From Actinoplanes philippinensis (GTDB lineage: Bacteria; Actinomycetota; Actinomycetes; Mycobacteriales; Micromonosporaceae), in assembly GCF_900113015.1 (NCBI RefSeq), contig NZ_FONV01000007.1, positions 487,868 to 551,867 on the forward strand: a stretch of 64,000 bases of DNA, written 5' to 3'. The translations under genes were made by a program, and so were the position numbers. Shown here piece after piece: positions 33,521 through 42,357 of this stretch (position 1 is its first letter; each line of letters opens with the position of its first letter). The notes under the pieces were generated by a model. The model had not been told where the DNA came from and made no database searches. It saw nothing but the letters and a program-made list of their open reading frames with translations.

Positions 33521-34185
33521 CGGACCACCTCCCCGGTCAGGACCCGGCCGTCGCGCATCCGGATCCGGCGGGGTACGGACTCCGCGATCTCCCGGTCGTG
33601 CGTGATGATCACGACCGTGGTGCCGTCCGCGTTGAGCTCGGTCAGCAGCGCCATCACCTCCTCGCCGGAGCGGGAGTCGAGAGCGCCGGTCGGCTCGTCG
33701 GCGAGCAGCAGCGGCGGGCGGCCGACGACGGCACGGGCGATCGCGACCCGCTGGCGTTCCCCGCCGGACAGCTCGTGCGGATCGTGCCGCAGCCGGTGCC
33801 CGAGTCCGACCCGGTCCAGCGCCACGGCCGCCCTGCGGCGCCGCTCCGGACGGCGTACCCCCTGGTAGAGCAGACCGTCGGCGACGTTGTCCAGGGCGCT
33901 CGTCCCGGCCGCCAGGTGGAACTGCTGGAAGACGAACCCGATCCGGGCGGCCCGCAGCGCCGCGAGCCGCCGGTCGGGCAGGCCGGCCACGTCGTGCCCG
34001 TCGATGCGGACCGTGCCCGAGGTGGGCCGGTCCAGGGTGCCGATCAGGTGCAGGACCGTCGACTTGCCGGAGCCGGACGGGCCGACCACGGCGACCATCT
34101 CGCCGGCTGCGATGTGCAGGCTGACCCGGTCCAGGGCGGTCACGCCACCCGGGTACGACTTCGTCACCTCGGTCAGCTCGATCAC
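33517..34185 (-). CDS. ABC transporter ATP-binding protein, MacB/LolD type
   Basis: The 222-residue ATPase has Walker A GPSGSGKST (about 36-44), the Q-loop FVFQQFHLAAGTSALDNV, signature LSGGERQRVAIARAVV, Walker B LLADEPTGALDS and ITHD. These are diagnostic of the LolD/MacB family. The genes overlap by four bases on both sides, which fits a fixed stoichiometry with the permease and the adaptor. Confidence 0.95.
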   Translation of the reverse strand: MIELTEVTKSYPGGVTALDRVSLHIAAGEMVAVVGPSGSGKSTVLHLIGTLDRPTSGTVRIDGHDVAGLPDRRLAALRAARIGFVFQQFHLAAGTSALDNVADGLLYQGVRRPERRRRAAVALDRVGLGHRLRHDPHELSGGERQRVAIARAVVGRPPLLLADEPTGALDSRSGEEVMALLTELNADGTTVVIITHDREIAESVPRRIRMRDGRVLTGEVVR

Positions 34186-35207
34186 GCCGGCACCCCGACG
34201 GTCGCGCCCTCGGCCAGGCCGTCGCCGGTGATCTCGACCCGGCCGTCGGCGAACAGGCCCGTCCGTACCGGCACCCGCCGGCTGGTCGTGCCGTCGACGA
34301 CCTCGACCGCGAAACCGCCGCCGGGGGCCGCCAGCAGCGCCGCCACCGGCACGATCAGCACGCCCTCGCGTTCCGCTGCGGTGAACGTCACGTCCACCGC
34401 AGCGTTCTCCAGAGCTACGCCGGTCACCGCGATCTGCGCCTCGATCTCGGTGGCACGCTCCTCGGTCACGATGGCCGCCTCGGTCACCTTCCCCTCGGCC
34501 CGCTCCCCGTCCGGCAGGGTCACCACCGCGATCGCGCCCACCTTCGCCACGGCGCCGTCGGCCAGGTCCAGCCGTACCGTGATCACCTTGCTCGTGCCGG
34601 TCCAGGTGAGCAGGTCACGGCCGGGCGCGACGGATCCGCCCGGCTCGGCGATCAGCGAACCGACCCGGACCGGGCCGGACGCGAACACCACCTGGCCGAG
34701 CCGCAGGACCCCGGTCCCCGGCAGGCCGTTGTCCTCCTGCCAGCGTTCGACGGCGTCGGCGGTGGCGCCCGTGTACTCGTCGTCGACGGTGAAGCCGTCG
34801 TAGCCGAGCGCCGACAGGTTGCGTTCCAGCTGGGCGACGTCCCGGCCCTCGGCGCCGGGTGACAGGTCGCGGTAGGCGGGCACCGGGCCGTACATCAGCA
34901 CCGCGGGCCGCTCGTCGATGCGGTAGAGCGGCTTCCCGCGGGTCACCCGGGCGCCGCTGTCCGGTAGCCAGGTCACGGTGCCGGGGGTGCGTGCGGTGGC
35001 GGTGCGCGCCGGGCCGTACCCCAACTCGCCGTCGGCCTCCACCGACTCCCGCAACGTGCCCCGGGTGATGGTCGCGGTGGCCGGCGGCAGCCGGTCGGTG
35101 TCGCCGGCGGCGCCACCCGCGCCGGGCCGTGCCGCCAGCGCCGCCGCCGCGCCCGCCGAGGCGACCGCCACCACCCCGGCGACGATCTTCAGGGCACGGC
35201 CGCTCAC
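34182..35207 (-). CDS. Efflux adaptor (HlyD/MacA-like) with peptidoglycan-binding domain
   Basis: The 341-residue protein has an N-terminal membrane anchor (about 5-25) and a biotinyl/lipoyl-like segment (RTPGTVTWLPDSGARVTRGKPLYRI). A PG_binding_1 domain follows (about 107-150, GAEGRDVAQLERNLSALGYDG), then beta-barrel regions like those of membrane-fusion proteins. Such adaptors with a peptidoglycan-binding insert are common beside MacB-like transporters of Gram-positive actinobacteria. The GTG at 35207 overlaps the stop of the preceding lipoprotein gene (GTGA). Confidence 0.88.
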   Translation of the reverse strand: MSGRALKIVAGVVAVASAGAAAALAARPGAGGAAGDTDRLPPATATITRGTLRESVEADGELGYGPARTATARTPGTVTWLPDSGARVTRGKPLYRIDERPAVLMYGPVPAYRDLSPGAEGRDVAQLERNLSALGYDGFTVDDEYTGATADAVERWQEDNGLPGTGVLRLGQVVFASGPVRVGSLIAEPGGSVAPGRDLLTWTGTSKVITVRLDLADGAVAKVGAIAVVTLPDGERAEGKVTEAAIVTEERATEIEAQIAVTGVALENAAVDVTFTAAEREGVLIVPVAALLAAPGGGFAVEVVDGTTSRRVPVRTGLFADGRVEITGDGLAEGATVGVPA

Positions 35208-35653
35208 CGCGGGGCCCGCATCAGCGACGCGCACGCCTTCTCGGCGGTCGTGAAGTCCGGGTCCTCGGCGGCGTCGCCGTTCAGGCGGATCAGGCCGCCC
35301 TCCGGGTCGGGGAACGCGGCGACCCCGTTGTCGCGCATGCACCGCGCGTAGTCGCGCATCGTGGCGTCGCGGGACGGGTCGGGCGCGGCGCCGCCGGCGA
35401 TCCCCTGCGGCGCCCACTCGCGGCAGGCCTCCATCGCGGCCTGCACCTTCTGCTGGTCGCTGCCGGGGCCGAACTTGAGCGTCATGCCCTTGCCCGGCTC
35501 CGGGTCGGGCACGTCGAGGCCCTGCTCGCGCAGGCAGGCGGCGAACTTCAGGTTACGGGCGTCCGGGTCGGCGGAGGCGGCGGGCTCCGGCGTCCCCGCC
35601 GAGGCGCAGCCGCACAGGAGAAGGACAAGGGTCACGCAGGTCACGATTCTCAT
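35204..35653 (-). CDS. Lipoprotein of unknown function, first gene of efflux operon
   Basis: The 149-residue protein has a signal peptide with lipobox LLCGC and two related Cys-containing segments: KFAACLREQGLDVPDPEPGKG and DYARCMRDNGVAAFPDPEGG. The pattern C-[LM]-R-[ED]-[NQ]-G-[LV]-x-x-x-P-D-P-E is shared by small actinobacterial lipoproteins found next to MacB-type systems. It heads the four-gene operon lipoprotein-adaptor-ATPase-permease. ATG 35653 is preceded by a weak purine stretch. Role unknown; perhaps a sensor or substrate chaperone. Confidence 0.8.
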   Translation of the reverse strand: MRIVTCVTLVLLLCGCASAGTPEPAASADPDARNLKFAACLREQGLDVPDPEPGKGMTLKFGPGSDQQKVQAAMEACREWAPQGIAGGAAPDPSRDATMRDYARCMRDNGVAAFPDPEGGLIRLNGDAAEDPDFTTAEKACASLMRAPR

Positions 35654-35677
35654 GGGGCAACAGCGAACCCGGGACGC

Positions 35678-35876
35678 TGTTTCCGCGGCGTTGGCTGCCA
35701 CGGCATCGGCCTCCGCAGGCGTTGGCTTCCACGGGCCGCGGCTTCCACGGCATCGGCCTCCGCAGGTGTTGGCTTCCACCGGCCGCGGCCTCCACGGCAT
35801 CGGCCTCCGCAGGCGTTGGCTTCCACCGGCCGCGGCCTCCACGGGCGGCGACCGAGACGCCAACACCGCGGAAACA
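35678..35876. repeat. 199-bp element: 18-bp terminal inverted repeats enclosing 47-bp tandem repeats
   Basis: TGTTTCCGCGGCGTTGGC (35678-35695) recurs inverted at 35859-35876 with one mismatch. Between them are a partial and two and a half copies of a 47-bp unit (GTTGGC starting at 35721, 35768 and 35815). The element fills the promoter region between the divergent lipoprotein and response-regulator genes. No transposase is encoded and no target duplication is obvious. Confidence 0.75.
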
Positions 35877-35898
35877 CGGCGGGTGACACGATCGGCGG

Positions 35899-36555
35899 AT
35901 GCGGATCCTGGTGGTGGAGGACGAGCGGCTGCTCGCCGAGGCGATCGCCGAGTGGCTGCGCGAGGAGTCGCACGCCGTCGACGTGGCGGGTGACGGCGCC
36001 GCCGCCCTGGACCGCGTCGGCGTCAACGACTACGACGTGGTGATCCTCGACCGCGATCTGCCCCGCGTGCACGGCGACGAGGTGTGCCGGCGGATGGTCG
36101 CCGGCGGCAGCGAGGCCCGGGTGCTGATGCTGACCGCCGCCGCCGAGATCGGCGACCGGGTGGCCGGGCTGTCGATCGGCGCCGACGATTACCTGACGAA
36201 GCCGTTCGCCATGCCGGAGCTGGCCGCGCGGGTCCTCGCGCTGGGCCGGCGCACCCGGCCGGGCGTGCCGCCGGTGCTGCGCCGCGCCGGGATCACCCTC
36301 GACCCGGCCCGCCGTGAGGTCACCCGCGACGGACGGTACGTGTCGCTGTCGAAGAAGGAGTTCGCCGTGCTGTTCGAGCTGCTGCGCGCCGACGGGGCCG
36401 TGGTCTCCGCCGAGCATCTGCTGGAGAAGGCGTGGGACGAGCACGCCGACCCGTTCACCGGCGCGGTCCGGCTCGCGATCCTGAAACTGCGCCGCAAACT
36501 CGGCGACCCACAGATCATCGACACCCTGCCAGGCGTCGGGTACCGGATCGCATGA
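35899..36555 (+). CDS. OmpR-family response regulator
   Basis: The 218-residue regulator has a receiver domain (Asp51 in VILDRDLPRVHGD, Lys near 102 in LTKPF) and a C-terminal winged helix (about 128-216, LSKKEFAVLFELLRADGAVVSAEHLLEKAW). Its stop overlaps the kinase start (ATGA). It is divergent from the MacB-like efflux operon, which it probably controls. It is a close paralogue of the regulator at 45709-46371 (both have DLPxVHGDxVCRR). Confidence 0.95.
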   Translation: MRILVVEDERLLAEAIAEWLREESHAVDVAGDGAAALDRVGVNDYDVVILDRDLPRVHGDEVCRRMVAGGSEARVLMLTAAAEIGDRVAGLSIGADDYLTKPFAMPELAARVLALGRRTRPGVPPVLRRAGITLDPARREVTRDGRYVSLSKKEFAVLFELLRADGAVVSAEHLLEKAWDEHADPFTGAVRLAILKLRRKLGDPQIIDTLPGVGYRIA

Positions 36556-37736
36556 GGCTCCCCCGGCCCACGCTTCGCCTGCGGCTCACCCTCGTCTGGT
36601 TCGGGTTCTTCCTGGTCGCCGGCCTGGCCCTGCTCGGCGTCACCTACCTGCTGTTCCGTAACCAGCTGCCGTGGACGCTCACCCCGCCCGCCATCGACGG
36701 CGGCCGCAACCTCAAACGCGTCATCGTCAACAACGACGTGGTCCTCACCGGCGAGGCCGCCGACCAGCTGATCCAGGCTCAGGTCGAGGAGGTCAGCCGG
36801 TCATTCTTCCAGCAGGGCGCGGTCGCCTTCCTGCTGGTCGCGGTGGTCGCTTTTGCGTCCGCGTGGGTGCTGACCGGCCGGATGCTGGCGCCGCTGCACC
36901 GGGTCACCGCCACCGCTCGCAGGATCGCCGCCGAACGTGGGCTCCAGCAGCGCATCCACCTGCACGGACCGGACGACGAGGTGAAAGAACTGGCCGACAC
37001 CTTCGACGGGATGGTGGAACGCCTGGAACACGCTTTCGACGGGCAGCGGCGCTTCGTCGCCAACGCGTCCCACGAACTGCGCACCCCGCTCACTCTCAAC
37101 CGGGCGCTCGTCGAGCTCGCCATGCACCGCAGGACCGCGTCACCGGACGTGATCCGGCTCGGCGAGGACCTACTGAAGATCAACACCAGGCACGAACGTC
37201 TGATCAGCGGCTTGTTGCTGCTCGCCCGCTCGGAACAGGAGCTGCCCGCCGCCGGCCCCGTCGACCTGGCCGACGTGGTGTCGCACGTCGCCGAGCAGAC
37301 CGCGGCCGAGGCCACCGCGGCCGGGGTGCGGGTCACCGTCGCCGCCGGCCCCGCGCCCACCTGCGGTGACGGGCTGCTGCTCGAACAGCTCGTCCGCAAC
37401 CTGGTGGAGAACGGCATAAGGCACAACAACAAAGAGCCCACCGATTGGGTACGGGTGGAAAGCGGCCCGAACGCAACGATAACCGTCACCAATTCCGGGC
37501 CGGTGGTCCCCGCCTACGACGTGGCAGCCCTCTTCGAACCGTTCCGCCGCGGCGACGGCGACCGGGTGACCTCGTCCCACGGCGCCGGCCTGGGACTGTC
37601 CATCGTCCGGTCGGTGGCCCGCGCCCACGGCGGCGCCGTCGACGCCCGGCCCCGCGACGGCGGCGGGCTCGTCGTCACCGTGCGGCTGCCGGACTCCAGC
37701 CCAGAGCCGGGCCCAGACTCGTCGCCATGTCCGTGA
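36552..37736 (+). CDS. Sensor histidine kinase
   Basis: The 394-residue kinase has two transmembrane helices (about 13-34 and 90-108) enclosing a short sensor region. HAMP follows (110-163), then HisKA with His174 in ANASHELRTPL, then an ATPase domain with N-box NLVENGIRHN, a degenerate F region and G-box HGAGLGLSIVR. The extracytoplasmic part is only about 55 residues, suggesting it senses the membrane or cell wall. It pairs with the regulator encoded just upstream. The 3' end overlaps the convergent LLM oxidoreductase gene by about 60 bp. Confidence 0.94.
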   Translation: MRLPRPTLRLRLTLVWFGFFLVAGLALLGVTYLLFRNQLPWTLTPPAIDGGRNLKRVIVNNDVVLTGEAADQLIQAQVEEVSRSFFQQGAVAFLLVAVVAFASAWVLTGRMLAPLHRVTATARRIAAERGLQQRIHLHGPDDEVKELADTFDGMVERLEHAFDGQRRFVANASHELRTPLTLNRALVELAMHRRTASPDVIRLGEDLLKINTRHERLISGLLLLARSEQELPAAGPVDLADVVSHVAEQTAAEATAAGVRVTVAAGPAPTCGDGLLLEQLVRNLVENGIRHNNKEPTDWVRVESGPNATITVTNSGPVVPAYDVAALFEPFRRGDGDRVTSSHGAGLGLSIVRSVARAHGGAVDARPRDGGGLVVTVRLPDSSPEPGPDSSPCP

Positions 37737-38682
37737 GGATCTGCACGTAGTCGTCGTGCTCGAAGGTGAACGGCAGCGCGAACGCCACCTCGTCGATCTC
37801 GCGGAAGGCGGCGTGGCCGTTCAGCCGCTCGGCGATCTCGGTGGAGGTGCCGACGATGTCCGGGGCGAACATCATCCGGGCCCGACCCTGCGGAGTCAGC
37901 GTTCGCGGTGTCCGCTTTTCGGCATACTGTCGATATTTTGCAACCTGCTGCGGGGTGGCGCTGTCCGTGGGGATTACCACCAGACCCTGCGAGACCCGGG
38001 CCTTCTCCCCGTCCGGATGATGTGCCCGGAACTCGCGGATGTGCGACAACTGGATCTGCTCGAAATCCTCCGACTCCTCGGCTTTCACCACACTGCTGGT
38101 CAGGAAGTTCATGCCGTGCTCACCGGCCCAGCGCGCCGACCGCAGACTGCCCCCGCCATACCAGAGGCGGGACGCGAGACCCGCGGCGTGCGGCTGGACC
38201 CGGTCGGAGAACTGCTCGAACCCTTCGAAACCGGCGAACGACGTGACGGGCTCACCGCGTACCGCCGAAAGAAATCGCTCGACCCGGGTGAAGCTGAAGT
38301 CCTCCGCGTCGGCCGTGTCCGGATACAGCGCGTCCTTGACGCGGTCGAACTGCATCGGCGGCCCGACGCTGACGCCCGGGTTGAGGCGGCCGCCGGAGAG
38401 CAGGTCGACGGTGGCCAGATCCTCCGCGAGACGCAGCGGATTCTCCCAGCCCAGCGGGATGACAGCGGTGCCCAGCTCGATCCGGCTGGTCCGCTGACCG
38501 GCCGCGGCCAGCACCGCCACCGGTGACGAGATGCCGAACTGCAGATGCCGATGCCGCAGCCAGGCGCTGTCGAACCCGAGGCGCTCCCCCAGCTCGATGA
38601 TCTCCAGCGTGGACTCATGCCCGAGACGCGGATCCGCCTCATCGAACAGCCCGATGGTCAGGAAACCCAGCTTCCGCAGCAT
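37675..38682 (-). CDS. LLM class flavin-dependent oxidoreductase
   Basis: The 335-residue protein belongs to the luciferase-like monooxygenase family that uses FMN or F420. Visible markers are the N-terminal barrel strands (LGFLTIGLFDE), SAWLRHRH, SRIELGTAVIPLGWENPLRLAEDLATVDLLSGGRLNPGVSVG, and a late FAPDIVGTSTEIAERL. The substrate is unknown. It is a single gene, overlapping the convergent kinase gene at its 3' end. Confidence 0.88.
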   Translation of the reverse strand: MLRKLGFLTIGLFDEADPRLGHESTLEIIELGERLGFDSAWLRHRHLQFGISSPVAVLAAAGQRTSRIELGTAVIPLGWENPLRLAEDLATVDLLSGGRLNPGVSVGPPMQFDRVKDALYPDTADAEDFSFTRVERFLSAVRGEPVTSFAGFEGFEQFSDRVQPHAAGLASRLWYGGGSLRSARWAGEHGMNFLTSSVVKAEESEDFEQIQLSHIREFRAHHPDGEKARVSQGLVVIPTDSATPQQVAKYRQYAEKRTPRTLTPQGRARMMFAPDIVGTSTEIAERLNGHAAFREIDEVAFALPFTFEHDDYVQILTDMATSLGPALGWSPAAAR

Positions 38683-38689
38683 GCGATCA

Positions 38690-38985
38690 CCCTATCCCCG
38701 GAAATCCCTTCCTCCGCAGTGGGAGTTACCGACACCACTTCCCCGGCTCCCGCCCCTCTTCCTTCCTCCTTCCGGGCGCCCTGCCTCCCACGGTCCGTTC
38801 TCTCCCCCACCGGCCGGTCTTTCCGGGCCGCCCTCCTTCCGCGCCGGGGCGACTGGGGAACGACTTCTTCCTCCCGCACCGCGGAGAACGGGACGAATCC
38901 CCCCTCCCACACCGCGGAATTCCTCCTTCCGCGCCGGGGTGAATGAGGGACGAATCGCCCGGACCGTACGCCGCTACCCTGGGTT
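38690..38985. other. Non-coding region with pyrimidine-rich imperfect repeats
   Basis: This stretch of about 300 bp is rich in CT on the plus strand. CTCCTTCCGCGCCGGGG occurs twice (near 38835 and 38923), as does CACCGCGGA. Neither strand has a frame with a ribosome-binding site. It must contain the promoter of the transpeptidase gene and of the LLM gene, but no clear promoter elements are seen. Confidence 0.6.
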
Positions 38986-38986
38986 G

Positions 38987-39847
38987 ATGCCGATCAGCCG
39001 GACCCGCCTCTACTTGACGCTGACGGTGATCGCGCTGGTTGTCGCCGTCCTCGCTGGCATCCGCCTGACCCGCGGCGGCACCGAGCCGGACGAGTCCGGC
39101 CTCGCCCAGCCGATCGTCTCCGCCGCCGCACCGACCTCCGCGACGCCGTCGGCCACCGTGCCACCGGCCGCCGAACCACCCGCCGACCTCCCGGTCATCG
39201 CCTACGCGAAGGGCCCGCGCGGCCTGCCCGCCGACCCCGACCCGACCTCCGTCGTGCCGATCACCGAGGCTCTGCGACCCGCGGAGAGGAAAGCGCTGTA
39301 CGACGCACCCGGCGGCCACCCACGCGCCTACCTGCCACCCCGGATCAGCGGCTTGGCGGTAGTCGTCCCGATCGTCGCCCGGCAAAATGGCTGGGCCGCC
39401 GTCCTGACCCCGTCCTCCAACCGCACGATCGGCTGGTTGCCGGAGACCGGCTGGTCCCCGGAGCCCGTACGCGACCAGATCATCGTCAGCCTGGGCAAAC
39501 GCCGGATGACCTGGCTACGCGAGGGTGCCGAACAGGACCGCTGGACCGTCGCGATCGGCACCGACAAGACGCCGACCCCACACGGGCGCACGTTCGTGCT
39601 CGGCCGCACCGGCACATCCGGCGCCGTCTACGCCGGGCTGGACGCGCTGGTGCTCGGTTCGGTCCCCGAGGAGCCGGAGAAACTGGCCCCCAGCCTGCGC
39701 GCCGCCCACACCGGCATCCACGCCTGGACGAACACGTCAGCCTTCGGCAGGGACGTGTCCAACGGTTGCGTCCGCACTCCAGCCGCCGGCATGCGCACCT
39801 TGCTGGCCCAGGTGGACCCGGGCACCCCCGTAGTGGTCACAGCCTGA
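38987..39847 (+). CDS. L,D-transpeptidase (YkuD domain)
   Basis: The 286-residue protein has an N-terminal membrane anchor (about 8-26) and a Pro/Ala-rich linker. A region of about 90 residues precedes the YkuD domain (about 163-286). The active site lies in GIHAWTN...VSNGCVRTP, with His245 and the nucleophile Cys261; the usual S-H-G-C is S-N-G-C here, a variant seen in some family members. It would form 3-3 cross-links or attach proteins to peptidoglycan outside the membrane. ATG 38987 follows GGGTTG, a weak Shine-Dalgarno. Confidence 0.88.
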   Translation: MPISRTRLYLTLTVIALVVAVLAGIRLTRGGTEPDESGLAQPIVSAAAPTSATPSATVPPAAEPPADLPVIAYAKGPRGLPADPDPTSVVPITEALRPAERKALYDAPGGHPRAYLPPRISGLAVVVPIVARQNGWAAVLTPSSNRTIGWLPETGWSPEPVRDQIIVSLGKRRMTWLREGAEQDRWTVAIGTDKTPTPHGRTFVLGRTGTSGAVYAGLDALVLGSVPEEPEKLAPSLRAAHTGIHAWTNTSAFGRDVSNGCVRTPAAGMRTLLAQVDPGTPVVVTA

Positions 39848-39956
39848 CAAACCGTCCCTGACCGCGCGCTCCACCTTGGCCGGCACAACCGTAACCGCAC
39901 AACACGATGGTGACCGCCGAACGACGCAGCCGTCGCCGGCCTCCACGACGTGATCG

Positions 39957-40322
39957 TCACCGGGCGAGGGACACGGCCCCCACGGTCACCCCGGACGCAC
40001 TCGCGCACACCATCCACCGCGACGCCGAACACCGTGGCCCCTGCCCCCGGGTCACGGCCAGGCTGGTGACCATCCGCGACGCCGGAACCGGGTGCCGCAA
40101 CATCTCCTTACGAACCTCATCGAGCAGATCCGGCATCGGCAGACCGAGCGCCCGGCAGATCGCCGCCAGCACTTCCGACGACGCCTCCTTGGTCCCGCGC
40201 TCCACTTCCGAAAGGTAGGGCAGCGACACGCCGGCAGCCGCGGCCACCTCCCGCAGAGTGCGCCCTTGACCAAGCCTGATCCGCCGCAGAACCGCCCCGA
40301 TGACCCGCCGCAACAGTGGCAT
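39957..40322 (-). CDS. XRE-family regulator, ClgR-like
   Basis: The 121-residue protein has a helix-turn-helix at about 19-75 (GRTLREVAAAAGVSLPYLSEVERGTKEASSEVLAAICRALG). It is strikingly like ClgR/Rv2745c, the actinobacterial activator of Clp protease and envelope-stress genes. The start VLLRRVIGDVLR-type is kept (MPLLRRVIGAVLRR). After residue 80 the tail is unlike ClgR and may reflect drift. ATG 40322 has GAAGGAGA upstream. A second ClgR in the genome would be expected near recA/pspA; this copy may be a paralogue. Confidence 0.8.
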   Translation of the reverse strand: MPLLRRVIGAVLRRIRLGQGRTLREVAAAAGVSLPYLSEVERGTKEASSEVLAAICRALGLPMPDLLDEVRKEMLRHPVPASRMVTSLAVTRGQGPRCSASRWMVCASASGVTVGAVSLAR

Positions 40323-41087
40323 CCCGGTCTCCTTCCCCGCGTGTCCGTCCGAAGCCATCATCGCCGTATTCGCCGACCGGTGCTAAGGTGGGTCCAACTC
40401 CGATCCCGGATGCTGGCGATTCCCACCGCCCCCGGTGATCATCATCAACACCGCCCCGACGGTGCTCCCGGCTTGTTCCTGGCTCCCAGCTGACAAATCA
40501 TCAGCCAGCAGCGCCGGCGTCACCTTTGGTTCGACACCCGTCCCCCTTCAAGGGACCGTTTCACCGACTCAGCCGCGGCGCATCCCCAACCTTCTCCCCG
40601 GGATGGTTCCGTCAGCCAGTCCCGGTGGGCCACTCTGCCGACACCTTCAGGACGGGCCCCCAGGCAATTCTTCCGGGCGGCGCTGTCTTGGACGCTCCTC
40701 CCGGACTCCTCTCCCGGCCCCCTCCCGGACTCCTCTCACGGCCCCCTTCCGGACTCCTCTCACGGCCCCCTTCCGGACTCCCTCACGGGTGATCTTCCCG
40801 GATGGCCTCGGCGAGCCCCTCCAGGCGCCCTTGCCAGTACCTCTCCAGGTGCCCTTACCAACGCCGCTCCTACCGCTGCCCTCAGTGACGAACGCTCCTA
40901 CCGGAAGACCTTCACGGTCCCGAGGCCTCAGGAAGGCCCGCGCTGACGCTCCGACAACGCCCTCCGTCAAACACACGCCGCACCCCGCACCCCGCACCAG
41001 AGTCCCTACGGCACCGCCTATCAGCCGCTCAAGCGGCACTCTCCACCTGGCGCCCTACGGCGCCCTCTACCGAATCGAGTCCCTCCC
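40323..41087 (+). other. 765-bp gap: long C-rich leader of the short rho gene, with 24-bp repeats
   Basis: From about 40550 to the rho start the plus strand is rich in C and pyrimidines and relatively poor in G, with little stable pairing. It includes three to four 24-bp repeats (CTCACGGCCCCCTTCCGGAC type, 40697-40790). No frame here has a good start or a recognisable domain. C-rich unstructured RNA is what Rho binds (rut sites), so a long 5' leader that lets Rho limit its own synthesis is possible. The left end contains the clgR promoter region. Confidence 0.5.
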
Positions 41088-42173
41088 ATGTCCGAACCCG
41101 TACCCGTCGACGCCCTCCTGGACATCACCGACGACCGCGCCTGCCTGCGCCCGCACGGCTACGCGCCCTCCCCCGCCGACCTGCCTCTGGCCCGAGGCGA
41201 GGTCCGCCGTCTGCGCCTACGCCGCGGCGACCGCGTCACCGGCCTCTACAGCGCCGACCGCAAACTCCACCTGACCTCGGTCAACGACCGCCCACCGACT
41301 CCACGCCCCGACTTCTACCAGGCCACGTCGGTGCACCCGCACGACCGCCTGCGCCTGGAAACCGACCCGCACCGCCTGACCACGCGGGTGATCGACCTGG
41401 TCATGCCGATCGGCAAGGGTCAGCGCGCCATCATCGCCGCGCCTCCCAAGGCCGGAAAGACGACGATCCTCCACGACATCGCCGGAGCGATCACCCGCAA
41501 CCACCCCGAGTGCCACCTGATGGTGCTGCTGGTGGACGAACGCCCCGAGGAGGTGACCGACATGCGCCGCACGGTCAAGGGCGAGGTCGTCGCCTCACCG
41601 TTCGACCGGCCGCCACACGAGCACATCGCCGTGGCCGAGCTTGCCGTCGAACGCGCGAAACGCCTGGCCGAACAGGGCGACGACGTGGTCGTGCTGCTCG
41701 ACTCCCTGACCCGCCTGGCCCGCGCCTACAACCTGGCCGCGCCGGCACGCGGACGCACCCTATCCGGAGGTTTGGACACGGGCGCCCTCCATCCACCGAA
41801 GCGCCTGCTGGGAGCGGCCCGAGCCCTCGACGGTGGCGGCTCGGTCACGATCATCGCCTCGGCTCTGGTCGAAACCGGGTCCGCGATGGACACCCTGATC
41901 TTCGAAGAACTGAAGAGCACCGGCAACGCCGACCTGAAACTGGACCGGACGCTCGCCGAATCGCGCGTCTTCCCCGCGATCGACGTCGCCGCCTCCGGCA
42001 CCCGCCACGACGAGACATTGCTACACACCAGCAAACTCCTTCCGCTCACCCACCTACGACGGGCCCTGACCAGCACAAACCCTCGCGAGGCAATGCCCGG
42101 CTTCCTCAAACAGCTGCGCTCCAGCACCTCCAATGCGGCGTTCCTGCAAACCCTCATCCGGTACGGCCAGTAG
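41088..42173 (+). CDS. rho: Short transcription termination factor Rho
   Basis: The 361-residue protein contains a reduced RNA-binding cold-shock-like domain (about 8-65, GYAPSPADLPLARGEVRRLRLRRGDRVTG) and the complete ATPase ring domain: Walker A IIAAPPKAGKTT (about 115-126), LLVDERPEEVTDMRR, Walker B VVVLLDSLTRLARAYN, the Q/R-loop region GGLDTGALHPPKRLLGAAR, and SALVETGSAMD. It lacks the N-terminal Rho_N helix bundle and the long basic insert of the 600-700-residue actinobacterial Rho. It is probably a second copy, or it lost those parts. Start context CTCCC-ATG has no Shine-Dalgarno. Whether it terminates transcription normally is unknown. Confidence 0.9.
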   Translation: MSEPVPVDALLDITDDRACLRPHGYAPSPADLPLARGEVRRLRLRRGDRVTGLYSADRKLHLTSVNDRPPTPRPDFYQATSVHPHDRLRLETDPHRLTTRVIDLVMPIGKGQRAIIAAPPKAGKTTILHDIAGAITRNHPECHLMVLLVDERPEEVTDMRRTVKGEVVASPFDRPPHEHIAVAELAVERAKRLAEQGDDVVVLLDSLTRLARAYNLAAPARGRTLSGGLDTGALHPPKRLLGAARALDGGGSVTIIASALVETGSAMDTLIFEELKSTGNADLKLDRTLAESRVFPAIDVAASGTRHDETLLHTSKLLPLTHLRRALTSTNPREAMPGFLKQLRSSTSNAAFLQTLIRYGQ

Positions 42174-42357
42174 GAGCACCCGGGCTACCCCGCAAGCCGC
42201 CACCGCCCTCACGGCCCCAGCGCGGCCGCCGGGCTTGCTGCCCGCCTCCCGCTCACCCCATCCGGGCACACCCCCAGCCGACGCCCGAGCAGAGCACTCC
42301 TTGCGTACCTCTCGTCGCCCTTTCTGGATCTACGGCCCGGTCCCCGCGGTGGAGGAA

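Noticed and set aside
38531..38986. Long N-terminal extension of the L,D-transpeptidase frame
   Set aside because: The upstream part is Pro/Arg/Ser-rich shadow of the LLM gene and spacer; the membrane anchor starts at ATG 38987.
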